Below, piece by piece: positions 16,076 through 27,721 of a DNA stretch of 39,528 nt. The first letter of the stretch is position 1. Each line of letters begins with the position of its first letter. Under the pieces are notes generated by a model. It saw nothing but the letters and a program-made list of their open reading frames with translations. It did not search any database and was not told the origin of the DNA. The stretch is from the NCBI GenBank assembly GCA_025361205.1, contig JANYAS010000148.1:1-39528 (forward strand), written 5' to 3'. Position numbers and translations under genes: made by a program. The stretch is from Holophagaceae bacterium. GTDB lineage: Bacteria; Acidobacteriota; Holophagae; Holophagales; Holophagaceae.

Positions 16076-19000
16076 ATGACCGAGCGCAAGCAAAGCCACT
16101 GGATCACCGATATCGTCGACCCCGAGACCCGCTCCTGGGAGGAGTTCTACCGGAACCGGTGGGCCCACGACAAGGTCGTGCGCAGCACCCATGGCGTGAA
16201 CTGCACGGGCAGCTGCGGCTGGAACATCTACGTGAAGGAAGGGATCGTCACCTGGGAACTTCAGGTGGTGGACTACCCCCTGCTGGACGAGAAGGTGCCC
16301 CCCTACGAACCCCGCGGTTGCCAGCGGGGCATCAGCTTCTCCTGGTACCTCTACAGTCCGTTGCGGGTGAAGTTCCCCTACATGCGCGGGGCCCTGATGG
16401 ACCTTTGGCAAGAAGCCAGGGGACGCCACGAGGATCCCGTCGCCGCCTGGGCCAGCATCCAGAGCGATCCGGACAAGCGGTCCCGCTACCAGCGGGCCCG
16501 GGGCAAGGGGGGTTTCCGCCGAGCCTCCTGGGATCAGGTGAACGAGCTCATCGCCGCGGCCAATATCCACACCATCAAGACCCACGGCCCGGATCGCATC
16601 GCGGGCTTCAGCCCCATCCCGGCCATGTCCATGCTGAGCTATGCCGCAGGCTCGCGGTTCATCCAGCTGATGGGTGGCACCAACCTCAGCTTCTACGACT
16701 GGTATTGCGATCTGCCGCCCAGCAGCCCCGAGATGTGGGGCGAGCAGACGGACGTTCAGGAAAGCGCCGACTGGTACAACGCCAAGTTCCTCGCCGTCAT
16801 GGGCAGCAACCTCAACATGACCCGCACGCCGGACTGCCACTTTGCCGCCGAGAGCCGCCACAACGGCACGAAGATGGTGGTGTTCAGCCCCGATTTCAAC
16901 CAGGTGGCCAAGTACGCGGACGAGTGGATGCCCATCCATCAGGGCCAGGACGGCGCCTTCTGGATGGCCGTGAACCACGTCATCCTCACCGAATTCCACC
17001 ACCAGAAGCAGGTGCCTTTCTTCCTGGACTACCAGAAGACTTACACGGATGGGCCCTTCCTGGTGGAGCTGACCGAGATCAATGGCGGCTACCGCCCCGG
17101 CCAACTGCTGCGGGCTGGGCGCCTCTCCAAGTATTCAGAGGAGGAACACGGGGAATGGAAATTCCTCATGTGGGACGAGGAATCCAGTACTCCGAAGATG
17201 CCCAAGGGCTCCGTGGGTCACCGCTGGGGCACCAAGCAGGGCCAGTGGAATCTCCTGCTACAGGACGGCAAGGACGACAGTCCCATCGCGCCTTCACTCA
17301 CTTTTCTTGGCCGGGAATCCGAGCAGGTCCAGTTTGATGATTTCGCCGACGGCAGCACCTGTTTCCGCGGCGTGCCGGTGCGAAAGATCGCCCTGGCGGA
17401 CGGCGGCACGGCCCTCGTCACCACGGTCTACGACTTGCTCATGGCCCAGTTCGGCGTGGAGCGCGGCCTCGGCGGGGCCTACCCGAAGGACTACAACGAT
17501 GCCAAGGGCGTCTACACGCCAGCCTGGCAGGAGCGCATTACGGGCCTATCGCGCCAAAACGTGCTGCGCTTCGCCCGGGAATGGGCCCGCACCGCCGAAC
17601 TCACCAAGGGCAAGTGCACCGTCATCATCGGCGCCGGCATCAACCACTGGTACCACAACAACCTCATCTACCGCGCCGCGCAACACGCCCTGGTCTTCTG
17701 CGGCTGCATCGGCACCAATGGTGGCGGCCTCGCCCACTACGTGGGCCAGGAGAAGCTGGCCCCCGTGGCCCCCTGGTCGGCCATCGCCATGGCCCGTGAC
17801 TGGATCCCAGTGAACCGCCTGCAGAACGGGCCCAGTTGGCACTATGTCAATTCCGATCAGTGGCGCTACGAGAAGGAGTTCAAGGAATACAACACCGTGC
17901 CAGATGGCAGTGAGCTGGTGGAAGGTCACTGCATGAACATGCAGACCCGGGCCGTGCGCAGCGGCTGGCTGCCCTTCTACCCTCAGTACAATGAAAGCCC
18001 CATGAACGTGGTGGCCGATGCCCGGAAGGCCGGTGCCAAGGATGAGGCGGCCATCATCGCCAGCACCGTGGACCGCCTGAAGAAGAAGGATCTCCGCTTT
18101 TCCGTGGAGGACCCCGATGCCGCCGAGAACTGGCCCCGGATCTGGTTCATATGGCGCGGAAATGCCATCGGCACCAGCGCCAAGGGCCACGAATTCTTCC
18201 TGAAGCACTACCTCGGCACCCACAGCAACGCCATCGCCGAGGAGGTCGCCGAAGGCACGCTCAAGGACGTGGTCTGGCGGCCCACCGTCACCGGAAAGAT
18301 GGACCTGGTAGTGGACATCAACTTCCGCATGGACACCTCGGCCCTCTACAGCGACATCGTGCTGCCCACGGCCACTTGGTACGAAAAGACCGACCTCAAC
18401 TCCACGGACATGCACAGCTTCATCAACCCGCTATCCGCGGCCGTGCCGCCCTGCTGGGAATCCCAAAGCGACTGGGACATCTTCAAGGGGATGGCCAAGT
18501 GCCTCAGCGAACTGGCTGCCAAGCATCTGCCCAACCCCATTGAAGACCTCGTGTCGACGCCCCTGGCCCATGACACACCGGCGGAGATCGCGCAGCCTCA
18601 CATCCGTGACTGGATGGCGGGCGAGTGCGAAGCCATCCCCGGGAAAACCATGCCAGGCCTGAAGGTGGTCACCCGCGACTACAAGACGATCTACGAGAAG
18701 TTCATTTCCTTGGGGCCCCTGGTCCGCGAACAAGGCCTCGGCGCCCACGGCGTGAAATACCCCATCGAGGACATCTACGACAAGATGCTGGAGACCCACC
18801 CCACGGTGGTGGTGGATGGCCACACCCGCCCCAGCCTGGCCGAGGATATCGATGCCGCCAACGTGCTGCTGCACCTGGCCCCGGAAACCAACGGCGAGCT
18901 GGCCTATCGCGCCTATGAGTATATGGAGGGGCGCACTGGCTTGCCCCTCAAGGATCTGGCCGAGCCCTACCGTGGCGTTCGCGCCAACTTCCAGAATCTG

Positions 19001-19702
19001 CTCGCCCAGCCGCGACGGGTCATCAACAGCCCCTGCTGGTCGGGCATCGTGGACGACAAGCGGCCCTACTCTGCCTTCACCTACAACGTGGAACGCATGG
19101 TGCCCTGGCGCACCCTCACCGGCCGCCAGCACTGCTACCTGGATCACGAGGGCTACCTGGCCTTCGGCGAGCACCTGCCCACCTACAAGCCGACGCCACC
19201 GGCCCAGATCCTTGGCGACCTGAGTTGCTCCAAGCGCGAAGGCAACACCCTGCTCTTGAACTTCCTCACGCCCCACGGGAAGTGGCACATCCATTCCACC
19301 TATGGCGACACGGAGCGCATGACGACCCTGTCGCGCGGCATGGATCCGATCTGGCTTAGCGAAGAGGATGCCGCGTCCATCGGTTTAAAGGATAACGACT
19401 GGGTGGAGGTCCACAACGACAATGGGGTAGTGGTCGCCCGCTGCTGCGTCAGCGCCCGCATCCCCAGGGGCGCCTGCTTCCAGTACCACGCCACGGAGCG
19501 CACGTACGGGGTGCCCAAGTCACCTCTGCGTGGCATGAAGCGGGCGGGCATGAACAACAGCCTCACCCGCACGCGCCTGAAGCCGAACCTGATGGTGGGC
19601 GGCTACGGGCAGTTCTCCTACCACTTCAACTATTGGGGTCCCACCGGTGTGAACCGGGAAACGGTGGTTTACGTCCGCAAGCTCGGCCAGCTGGTCTGGT
19701 AG
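16076..19702 (+). CDS. narG: Respiratory nitrate reductase alpha subunit
   Basis: This 1208-residue protein is the catalytic subunit that reduces nitrate to nitrite at a bis-MGD molybdenum centre. The N-terminal FS0 cluster ligands are His39, Cys43 and Cys47 (HGVNCTGSC) and Cys82. The Mo-coordinating Asp is in [12 protein letters not shown] (Asp212). There is no twin-arginine signal, so the enzyme is of the cytoplasm-facing type. ATG 16076 follows AGGAAGGAAA. The length is normal for NarG. It sits between the diheme cytochrome and narH (12 bp spacing). Cofactor supply by MobB and MoeA is encoded downstream. Confidence 0.97.
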   Translation: MTERKQSHWITDIVDPETRSWEEFYRNRWAHDKVVRSTHGVNCTGSCGWNIYVKEGIVTWELQVVDYPLLDEKVPPYEPRGCQRGISFSWYLYSPLRVKFPYMRGALMDLWQEARGRHEDPVAAWASIQSDPDKRSRYQRARGKGGFRRASWDQVNELIAAANIHTIKTHGPDRIAGFSPIPAMSMLSYAAGSRFIQLMGGTNLSFYDWYCDLPPSSPEMWGEQTDVQESADWYNAKFLAVMGSNLNMTRTPDCHFAAESRHNGTKMVVFSPDFNQVAKYADEWMPIHQGQDGAFWMAVNHVILTEFHHQKQVPFFLDYQKTYTDGPFLVELTEINGGYRPGQLLRAGRLSKYSEEEHGEWKFLMWDEESSTPKMPKGSVGHRWGTKQGQWNLLLQDGKDDSPIAPSLTFLGRESEQVQFDDFADGSTCFRGVPVRKIALADGGTALVTTVYDLLMAQFGVERGLGGAYPKDYNDAKGVYTPAWQERITGLSRQNVLRFAREWARTAELTKGKCTVIIGAGINHWYHNNLIYRAAQHALVFCGCIGTNGGGLAHYVGQEKLAPVAPWSAIAMARDWIPVNRLQNGPSWHYVNSDQWRYEKEFKEYNTVPDGSELVEGHCMNMQTRAVRSGWLPFYPQYNESPMNVVADARKAGAKDEAAIIASTVDRLKKKDLRFSVEDPDAAENWPRIWFIWRGNAIGTSAKGHEFFLKHYLGTHSNAIAEEVAEGTLKDVVWRPTVTGKMDLVVDINFRMDTSALYSDIVLPTATWYEKTDLNSTDMHSFINPLSAAVPPCWESQSDWDIFKGMAKCLSELAAKHLPNPIEDLVSTPLAHDTPAEIAQPHIRDWMAGECEAIPGKTMPGLKVVTRDYKTIYEKFISLGPLVREQGLGAHGVKYPIEDIYDKMLETHPTVVVDGHTRPSLAEDIDAANVLLHLAPETNGELAYRAYEYMEGRTGLPLKDLAEPYRGVRANFQNLLAQPRRVINSPCWSGIVDDKRPYSAFTYNVERMVPWRTLTGRQHCYLDHEGYLAFGEHLPTYKPTPPAQILGDLSCSKREGNTLLLNFLTPHGKWHIHSTYGDTERMTTLSRGMDPIWLSEEDAASIGLKDNDWVEVHNDNGVVVARCCVSARIPRGACFQYHATERTYGVPKSPLRGMKRAGMNNSLTRTRLKPNLMVGGYGQFSYHFNYWGPTGVNRETVVYVRKLGQLVW

Positions 19703-19714
19703 GAGGAACCCAAC

Positions 19715-21211
19715 ATGGATATCCGCTCTCAAGTGGCGATGGTCTTCCACCTGGATAAGTGCATCGGTTGCCACACCTGTTCCGTGGCCTGCAAGAACGT
19801 GTGGACCGACCGCAAGGGCGCCGACTACATGTGGTGGAACAATGTGGAGACCAAGCCCGGCACCGGCTATCCCACCCAGTGGGAAAATCAGCAGGAATAC
19901 AAGGGCGGCTGGGTGGTGAAGGACGGCAAGCTCCAGCTTCGCCTCACGTCCAAGGGCAAGTTCCTCCAGAAGATCTTCCACCAGCCCTCCATGCCCACCA
20001 TGGACGAGTACTACGAGCCCTGGACCTACCGCTATGAGGACCTCTTCACTGGCCCCGAGCAGGACGACCAGCCCACGGCCATCCCCATCAGCAAGGTCAC
20101 GGGCGAGTACATCGATATCGAATCCGGCCCCAATTGGGACGACGATCTCGGTGGTTCCACGCTCTACGCCCGCAACGACGTGAACCTTGAGGCACTGACG
20201 GAGGAACAGCGCCTGCAGTTGCTGTCCATCGAGACCCTGGTGATGTTCTACCTCCCGCGCATCTGCAACCACTGCGCGAATCCCGCCTGCGTGGCAGCCT
20301 GCCCCAGTGGCGCGATCTACAAGCGGGGGGAGGACGGCATCGTCCTTGTGAACCAGAATGTCTGCAAGGGCTGGCGCTATTGCGTGAGCGCCTGCCCCTA
20401 CAAGAAGGTCTTCTACAACTGGAGCACAGGCAAGTCCGAGAAGTGCCTGCTCTGCTACCCCCGCGTGGAGACGGGCCAGGCCCCCGCCTGCTTCCACTCC
20501 TGCGTGGGCCGCATCCGCTACATGGGCGTGCTCCTGTACGATGCCGACAAGATCGAGGCGGCCGGCCTGAAGTCTGATGCAGAACTGGTGACGGCCCACC
20601 GCGACCTCCTGGCCGATCCCAACAATCCGACGGTGGTCGCTTCGGCCATCAAGAACGGGATCAGCGATCAGGTTCTGAAGGCCGCCCGGAACAGCCCCGT
20701 CTACCAGTTCGTGAAGGAATGGGGCCTCGCGCTGGCGCCCCATCCCGAATACCGCACCTTTCCCAGCCTGTTCTACGTCCCGGCGCTGGGGCCCGTCACC
20801 TACTCGGTGGAGGACGGCGTGGCCCTGAATCCCACCTCGGTGGACGAGATCTTCGCTCCCCTGGACCAGGCCCGGCTGCCCATGGCCTACCTGGCGAACC
20901 TCTTCGGCGCCGGCCAGGAAGCTCCGGTGCGTTATGCCATGAAGAAGATGATGGCCATCCGCACCTGGAAGCGGGCCCAGACCGTGGGCGACGTGGACAT
21001 GACGCTGGCCCTGGCGGGCCTTCGCGCGGCGGACTGCACGCCTGAGCAGGCGGAGGCCATCTACCGCCTCACCAGTCTCTGCACCTTCGAGCAGCGCTTC
21101 GTCATCCCGCCTTCGCACCGGGAGCAGGCCGTGGAAGTACTCACCAATCCGCTCGAGCGGAAGGGGGCTGCGGGCTTCGGCTTCCGCGAAGAGCCCCAAA
21201 GGGGGTTCTGA
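19715..21211 (+). CDS. narH: Respiratory nitrate reductase beta subunit
   Basis: This 498-residue iron-sulfur subunit carries electrons from NarI hemes to NarG. Four Cys groups are visible: CIGCHTCSVAC, CNHCANPACVAACP, CKGWRYCVSACP (Trp in place of one Cys, the mark of the [3Fe-4S] cluster in NarH) and CLLCYP. The ATG follows GGAGGAACCCAAC. Its stop overlaps the narJ start (TGATG). Confidence 0.97.
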   Translation: MDIRSQVAMVFHLDKCIGCHTCSVACKNVWTDRKGADYMWWNNVETKPGTGYPTQWENQQEYKGGWVVKDGKLQLRLTSKGKFLQKIFHQPSMPTMDEYYEPWTYRYEDLFTGPEQDDQPTAIPISKVTGEYIDIESGPNWDDDLGGSTLYARNDVNLEALTEEQRLQLLSIETLVMFYLPRICNHCANPACVAACPSGAIYKRGEDGIVLVNQNVCKGWRYCVSACPYKKVFYNWSTGKSEKCLLCYPRVETGQAPACFHSCVGRIRYMGVLLYDADKIEAAGLKSDAELVTAHRDLLADPNNPTVVASAIKNGISDQVLKAARNSPVYQFVKEWGLALAPHPEYRTFPSLFYVPALGPVTYSVEDGVALNPTSVDEIFAPLDQARLPMAYLANLFGAGQEAPVRYAMKKMMAIRTWKRAQTVGDVDMTLALAGLRAADCTPEQAEAIYRLTSLCTFEQRFVIPPSHREQAVEVLTNPLERKGAAGFGFREEPQRGF

Positions 21212-22011
21212 TGAAACTTCCGAGTCACCTCATTCCTGGCATCAGCGCGCTGTTGCGCTATCCAGACGACCGGACCCAGGCCCTGGCGGCCTCGGTCGCG
21301 GACGCCGCCATGGCCACGGGCCATCCCTGCCAGGAACACCTGGAAGCTTTCGCCCTAGTGGCCCGCGGCCTGGAGTTGCGCGAACTCCAGGAACTCTACA
21401 CCCGGGGCTTCGACCTCAATCCGGACTGCAGCATGGACCTGGGCTGGCATCTCTTCGGGGAAACCTACCAGCGGGGGCAGTTCATGGCGATGATGCGCCA
21501 TCACCTGCGCGAGAACGGCATCGAGGAGGGCAATAACATGCCCGACCACCTGCCCACCCTGCTGGATCTTGGGATGAAGCTGGAGACCCCTGACGCCATG
21601 GATCTCGTGGACGACTGCATCCTGCCGGCCCTAGAGAAAATCATCCCGGCCCACAAGGAAAGTGCCTACCTCCACGTGCTGCAGGCGCTGTATCTGATCT
21701 TCACCTTTGAGCGTCTAATAAAACCCGACGATGCCGCAATGAAGCCTGGCGGGATGCACCGCCAGGAAGGTCCCGCAGGGCAACGTGGTTCGTTGCTCAA
21801 GGGACGTGACGCCGCGGGGCGCCCGCCTGGCTTCATCCCTCCGGGCGAGGGGCGGCGGGCGTCTCGACGCATCGTCACGCTCGTCGCGCGTAGCACCCAC
21901 TACGCTTCGACTCGCGTTCCTTGCCTCGCTCGCCCGGCGACCCTCGCGCGGCGACGTGGGGTTTTATTAGGCGCTCATAGATCGCAAACCAGCGGAGGCG
22001 GCCTGTGCTGA
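21211..22011 (+). CDS. narJ: Nitrate reductase assembly chaperone with in-frame repeat-element tail
   Basis: NarJ is a TorD-type cytoplasmic chaperone needed for cofactor insertion into NarG. Residues 1-165 look like the normal all-helical protein (for example LYTRGFDLNPDC, a NarJ-like segment). From residue 166 on, the sequence is arginine-, glycine- and proline-rich and unlike any NarJ. It is encoded by an inverted-repeat element at 21708-21977. The element is exactly 90 codons long with the boundaries chosen and has no stop in this frame. Removing it gives a 176-residue NarJ ending with the same stop codon. The start overlaps the narH stop. Whether the tail is tolerated, removed or harmful is not known. 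Confidence 0.87.
   Translation: MKLPSHLIPGISALLRYPDDRTQALAASVADAAMATGHPCQEHLEAFALVARGLELRELQELYTRGFDLNPDCSMDLGWHLFGETYQRGQFMAMMRHHLRENGIEEGNNMPDHLPTLLDLGMKLETPDAMDLVDDCILPALEKIIPAHKESAYLHVLQALYLIFTFERLIKPDDAAMKPGGMHRQEGPAGQRGSLLKGRDAAGRPPGFIPPGEGRRASRRIVTLVARSTHYASTRVPCLARPATLARRRGVLLGAHRSQTSGGGLC
21708..21977. mobile_element. MITE-like/palindromic element inserted in frame in narJ
   Basis: The left end, starting TGAGCGTCTAATAAAACCC, and the reverse complement of the right end, TGAGCGCCTAATAAAACCC, differ at one base over 19; similarity continues for about 12 more bases. The interior holds nested hairpins: CCTGGCGG/CCGCCAGG (21745-21766), GCAAC/GTTGC near 21782-21798, and a longer imperfect pair AATGAAGCC.../...GGCTTCAT. 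No transposase is present and no target duplication is clear. It is 270 bp, a multiple of three, and open in the narJ frame. Confidence 0.65.
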
Positions 22012-22679
22012 ATAACTTCCTCTTCGTGGGCTTCCCCTACGTAGCCCTGGCCCTGGCCATCGTGGTGAGCATCCTGCGGTTCACCTGGCGGCCCTTCAGT
22101 TATTCCAGCCTCTCCAGTCAGTTCCTGGAAACCGAAGCCCTCTTCTGGGGCTCCAGCCTCTGGCACTGGGGCATCCTCTGGGTGCTGTCCGGCCACCTTT
22201 TCGCCTTCTTCCTGCCCGAGGCCATCCTGGCCTGGAACGCCCGTCCCCTCAGGCTCTACCTGCTGGAGATCACGGGACTCAGCATGGCCTTGCTGGCATT
22301 GGTGGGCGTGGTGGCTCTGATCATTCGCCGTTTCACGGACAAACGAGTGAAGGTGGTGACGAGTCCGCTGGATCTCGTGCTGCTCACCGTGTTGCTTTAT
22401 CAGGTGTCCAGCGGCATCGACGTGGCGATCCGCTACCGCTGGGGCAGCTCCTGGTTCTCCACCAATGCTGCCCCCTACCTGTGGAGCCTGGTCAAGTGCT
22501 CCCCGCGCCCCGAATTCATCACTCCCCTCCCGTGGATGGTGAAGACCCACTTCCTCAGTGGTTTCCTGGTCATCCTCCTCATCCCTTTCACCCGACTGGT
22601 TCACTTCCTGGTGGTGCCGATCCACTACTTCTGGCGTAGGCCCCAGGTGGTCATCTGGAATCGAAGGGGGCGAAGGTGA
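22005..22679 (+). CDS. narI: Respiratory nitrate reductase gamma subunit (cytochrome b)
   Basis: This 224-residue protein has five membrane helices. It oxidises quinol and passes electrons through two b hemes to NarH. Candidate heme-ligand His are in LWHWGIL and SGHLFAFF (helix 2 region) and in KTHFLSGF and RLVHFLVVP near the C-terminus, matching the NarI arrangement. The start is GTG 22005, six bases inside the end of narJ, with GCGGAGG upstream. A 70-base gap with hairpins follows before actA. Confidence 0.95.
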   Translation: MLNNFLFVGFPYVALALAIVVSILRFTWRPFSYSSLSSQFLETEALFWGSSLWHWGILWVLSGHLFAFFLPEAILAWNARPLRLYLLEITGLSMALLALVGVVALIIRRFTDKRVKVVTSPLDLVLLTVLLYQVSSGIDVAIRYRWGSSWFSTNAAPYLWSLVKCSPRPEFITPLPWMVKTHFLSGFLVILLIPFTRLVHFLVVPIHYFWRRPQVVIWNRRGRR

Positions 22680-22729
22680 GCCCGAAGCAGGAGCGAAGGG
22701 CCACTTTGCCGAAGGCGAAGCCCGTAGGG

Positions 22730-22752
22730 TTTGGCACAGGAGGTGCCAAATG
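22730..22752 (+). promoter_or_regulatory. Hairpin presenting the actA ribosome site in its loop
   Basis: TTTGGCAC (22730-22737) pairs perfectly with GTGCCAAA (22743-22750) around the loop AGGAG. The Shine-Dalgarno AGGAGG is thus in the loop and first stem base, and the actA ATG (22750-22752) begins at the foot of the stem. This could tune translation of the ACIII genes relative to nar. Weaker GCCC/GGGC dyads fill the rest of the 22680-22729 gap. Confidence 0.6.
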
Positions 22753-23334
22753 AACCTGAGGACCGTGGCCATTACGGGCGCGGTGGCCCTCGGCGCCTCG
22801 CTCATGATCTTCGCCTTGAGCCTGGACACGCGTCTGCTCGGGGACCAGAGCGGCTACAAGCCGGCCCAGCCCATCCCCTACTCCCACGCGCTGCATGCGG
22901 GCGAACTGAAGATCGACTGCCTGTTCTGCCACACCGCGGCGGAGACGAGTCGCCACGCGGGCATCCCGCCCCTCAGCACCTGCATGAAGTGCCACGAGAC
23001 CGTGACCAACAAGGCGGGCACCCCACTCGGGAAGTCTGACCCCAGCCCCGAGATCCAGAAGCTTCGCGAAACGTACACCTCAGGGCGGGGCTTCGAATGG
23101 GTGCGCATCCACCGTCTTCCTGCCTATGTCGAATTCCCCCACAGCCGCCATATCCAGGCGGGGGTGGCTTGCCAGTCCTGCCACGGCGAGGTACAGGGCA
23201 TGGAGCGGGTGGAGCAGGCGAAGGCCCTGACCATGGGCGAATGTCTCACCTGCCACCGCGAAGAAAACCAGAAGCAGCAACTGGCCGGCCGGCTCCCTCA
23301 GGCCCCGGCTGATTGCTCCGCCTGCCACCACTGA
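22750..23334 (+). CDS. actA: Alternative complex III subunit A, pentaheme cytochrome c
   Basis: This 194-residue protein has an N-terminal membrane anchor (VAITGAVALGASLMIFAL) followed by a periplasmic domain. The typical ActA opening QPIPYSHALHAGELKIDCLFCH is present. Five heme sites are visible: CLFCH, CMKCH, CQSCH, CLTCH and CSACH. In ACIII this subunit takes electrons from the complex and passes them to periplasmic carriers. ATG 22750 has AGGAGG in a hairpin loop just before it. It follows narI by 70 bases and precedes actB by nine. Confidence 0.92.
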   Translation: MNLRTVAITGAVALGASLMIFALSLDTRLLGDQSGYKPAQPIPYSHALHAGELKIDCLFCHTAAETSRHAGIPPLSTCMKCHETVTNKAGTPLGKSDPSPEIQKLRETYTSGRGFEWVRIHRLPAYVEFPHSRHIQAGVACQSCHGEVQGMERVEQAKALTMGECLTCHREENQKQQLAGRLPQAPADCSACHH

Positions 23335-23343
23335 GGAGAGACC

Positions 23344-26317
23344 ATGAAGACCTGGAAAAGCCTCGGTGAACGACGTGGATTGGTCCGAATCCGGAAGCCC
23401 GAATTCGACGAGGAACTGCCTGTCGGTGAAAGCGTCCGGCAGATCTCCCGCCGGGACTTCTTCCGTTTCTCGGGAATCGGCTTCGCCGCCGGCCTCGCTC
23501 TCGGCTGCAAGAGCAAGGTGGTCGAAAAGGCCATGCCCTACCTGAACGCCCAGGAGGGCCTAACCCCCGGCGTGGCCCAGTGGTACGCCACAGTGTGCGG
23601 TGGCTGCTCTGCCGGTTGCGGAGTGCTGGCGAAGAGCCGGGATGGACGCCCGATCAAGTTGGAAGGCAATCCCGACCACCCCGTGAGCCGCGGCGGCCTC
23701 TGCGCCATCGGCCAGGCCCAGACGCGCGGTCTCTACGATGAATCCCGGCTGCGCGGGCCGCGAGTGGATGGCAAGGACGTGGCCTGGCCAGAGCTGGACG
23801 GCGACCTGGCTCAGCGTTTCGCCGAATTACGTGCCTCCGGCGCGGCGGTGCGCGTGCTCTCGGGAACCCTCACCAGCCCCACGTTGAAAGCTTCGATTCA
23901 GGCCTTCCTGGGCACCTTCAAGGACGGGCGTCTGGTGCAGGCGGATGCCTTCAGTTGCGCGGCCCTCGCCGGGGCCTACGAGCGCACCCATGGCCAGAAA
24001 CTGATCCCGCGCTACCGGCTGGAGGAGGCGGACCTCATCATCGGTATCGAGGCGGATTTCCTGGGCACCTGGATCGATCCGGTTGGCTTCACCCGCGCCT
24101 ATGCTTCGCGCCGTGGCCCGGATCGCGCTCGGCCCATGTCGAAGCACATCCAAGTGGAAAGCGGGATGTCACTCACGGGCAGCAATGCCGATGAGCGGGT
24201 TCGCCTGGCGCCTTCCGAGGTGTTGCCGTTCCTGGAGACCTTGGCGCAGCGGCTGGGATTGGCCCTGGACGTCGGGGCATTGTCGTCTCCCCTGATGGCC
24301 AAGGCCGAAGCCATCGCCCACGCACTGGAGCAGCATCGGGGCCATGGCCTAGTCCTTTGCGGCCTCAACGACCTACGTGCCCAGGAACTCTGCGCCCGGA
24401 TCAACCACGTGCTTGGCCATAAGGGCAGCACGGTGGATCTGGCTAACCCCAGCCTGCAGAAGCAGGGGGATGACGGCGCGTTGGAGGCCCTGGTCCGCGA
24501 GATGTCGCAGGGCAAGGTCGCGGCCCTGGTTCTGCTTGGCAGCAATCCCCTCTATGACCAGCCTGTGGCCTTTGCTGCGGCCTTCGGGAAAGTGCCCATC
24601 CGCATTTCCATGGCCCTGACAGCGGACGAAAGCGCCGCGCAGTGCACGCACCTCGCGCCCGACCACCACTGGCTGGAGACCTGGCGGGATTCCGAGCCCC
24701 TGACCGGCACCGTGGCTCTGGGACAGCCGTTGTTGAATTCCCTGTTCAACACCCGCGACGCGGTCGAGACCTTCGGCGCCTGGTCTGGCCGACCGGCCTC
24801 GGCCCTGCAAGCGATCCAGAACCGATGGAAGGCCGACGTGTTCCCCCGGCAGAAGAACATGGGAGATGCAGATTCCTTCTGGAACGCCACCCTGCAGAAG
24901 GGGGCCGCTGAAGTCGGTGCCGGGACGGCACCCCGCTACCAGGAAGGCCGGGTCGAGGGCACGACGCGGGCAGCCCGGACCGCGGGCTACGAGTTGCTGC
25001 TCTACGGCAAGGTGGGCATCGGCGATGGTCGCCACGCCCACCTCCCCTTCCTCCAGGAACTGCCGGATCCCATCACCAAGGCCACTTGGGACAACTACGT
25101 CCAGGTCTCCCCCGCTGCGGCCGCGCGCCTGGGGCTGGAACAGGGCGATCTGCTGAGGGTCCGCCCCGAGGGCCATCCGCTGGAATTGGAACTGCCCGTG
25201 GTCGTGCAACCAGGCCTGGATGACCGCACCCTGGCCGTGGCCCTGGGCTATGGCCGCACCGCCGGCGGCAAGGCCGGGCTTGGCGTCGGCAAGAACGCCT
25301 ATCCCTGGCGGACCTTTTCGACGGGATTCCTGGCGGCGGATCCTGCACCCCTCCAGGTGCGCAAAGGAAGTGGCCGGATCCAGTTGGCCTGCACCCAGGA
25401 TCACCACAGCCTCGAAGGGCGGGAACTGGTGCGGGAGATGGCCCTGGCGCCCTACCTGCGCGATCCGGCCTCTGCCCGGCCCCATGAGCCGACCGGGCCG
25501 TCGGTCTACGGCGAGCATCCCCACGGGCAGCACCGCTGGGCCATGGTGATCGACCTCAGCGCCTGCACGGGCTGCTCCGGGTGTGTGGTGGGTTGCCAGA
25601 TGGAAAACAACATCCCCGTGGTGGGCCGCGACGAGGTGGCCCGGAAGCGCGAGATGCACTGGCTGCGCATCGACCGCTACTACACGGGCTCGGAAGCCGA
25701 ACCCGGCGTGGTGCACCAGCCCATGATGTGCCAGCAATGCGATCAGGCCCCCTGCGAAAACGTCTGCCCCGTGCTGGCCACGGTACATAGCGAGGAGGGC
25801 CTCAACCAGCAGGTTTACAACCGCTGTGTCGGCACCCGCTACTGCGCGAACAATTGCCCCTACAAAGTCCGCCGCTTCAACTGGTGGGAGTATCCGCACC
25901 AAAGCGAACTCGAGCGCCTGGGCCTGAACCCGGACGTCACCGTCCGCAGCCGCGGTGTCATGGAGAAGTGCTCCTTCTGCGTGCAGCGCCTCATGGTGGC
26001 CAAGAGCACCGCCAAGAGCGAGGGCCGCGACCTGAAGGACGGGGAAGCGTTGCCCGCCTGCATGCAGAGCTGCCCCGCCCAGGCCATCGTCTTCGGGGAT
26101 GTGCAGGATCCCGAGAGCCGGATCAGCCAGGTCATGCGCGACCCCAAGCGATTCCTCGTGCTCGGGGAGTTGGGCATCGGTCCTGCCGTGAGCTACCTGA
26201 CAAAAATCCGGAATGGAGGCTCCATCTCCGAGGCTTCGCCACACGAAGCCTCGAGAGCGAGGCCCACGGGGGGCCTCGCGATAGATGGGGGCGCCACCGA
26301 GGCGCAGGGAGGCCACC

Positions 26318-26328
<11 letters not shown>
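23344..26328 (+). CDS. actB: Alternative complex III subunit B, molybdopterin-oxidoreductase-like/iron-sulfur fusion
   Basis: This 994-residue periplasmic subunit carries a twin-arginine motif SRRDFF (residues 35-40) and a nearby Cys55. Residues about 75-650 form the molybdopterin-oxidoreductase-like domain; four Cys (85, 88, 92, 120; C-X2-C-X3-C) look able to bind a [4Fe-4S] cluster. The NrfC-like part, about 730-945, has [38 protein letters not shown] and CSFCVQR for further clusters. It links quinol oxidation to the ActA/ActE hemes. The last ~38 residues derive from palindromic repeats at 26218-26295 and are unlike the rest. The stop overlaps the actC start by 11 bases. Confidence 0.93.
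26218..26295. repeat. Paired palindromes within the actB 3' end
   Basis: Two perfect hairpins stand side by side: CGAGGCTTCG/CGAAGCCTCG (26229-26253, loop five) and GCGAGGCC/GGCCTCGC (26257-26279, loop seven). They are enclosed by CCATCT/AGATGG arms (26222-26227 and 26283-26288), giving a three-way folded shape like a REP/BIME-type unit. The actB reading frame passes through all of it. Confidence 0.6.

Positions 26329-27707
<1,379 letters not shown>

Positions 27708-27721
<14 letters not shown>

Noticed and set aside
19520..21199. 559-codon frame antisense to narH
   Set aside because: Antisense shadow of a strongly conserved gene.
22731..22747. Sigma-54 promoter (TGGCAC...GC) before actA
   Set aside because: The second element does not match TTGCA, and the bases are better explained by the perfect hairpin around the ribosome site.
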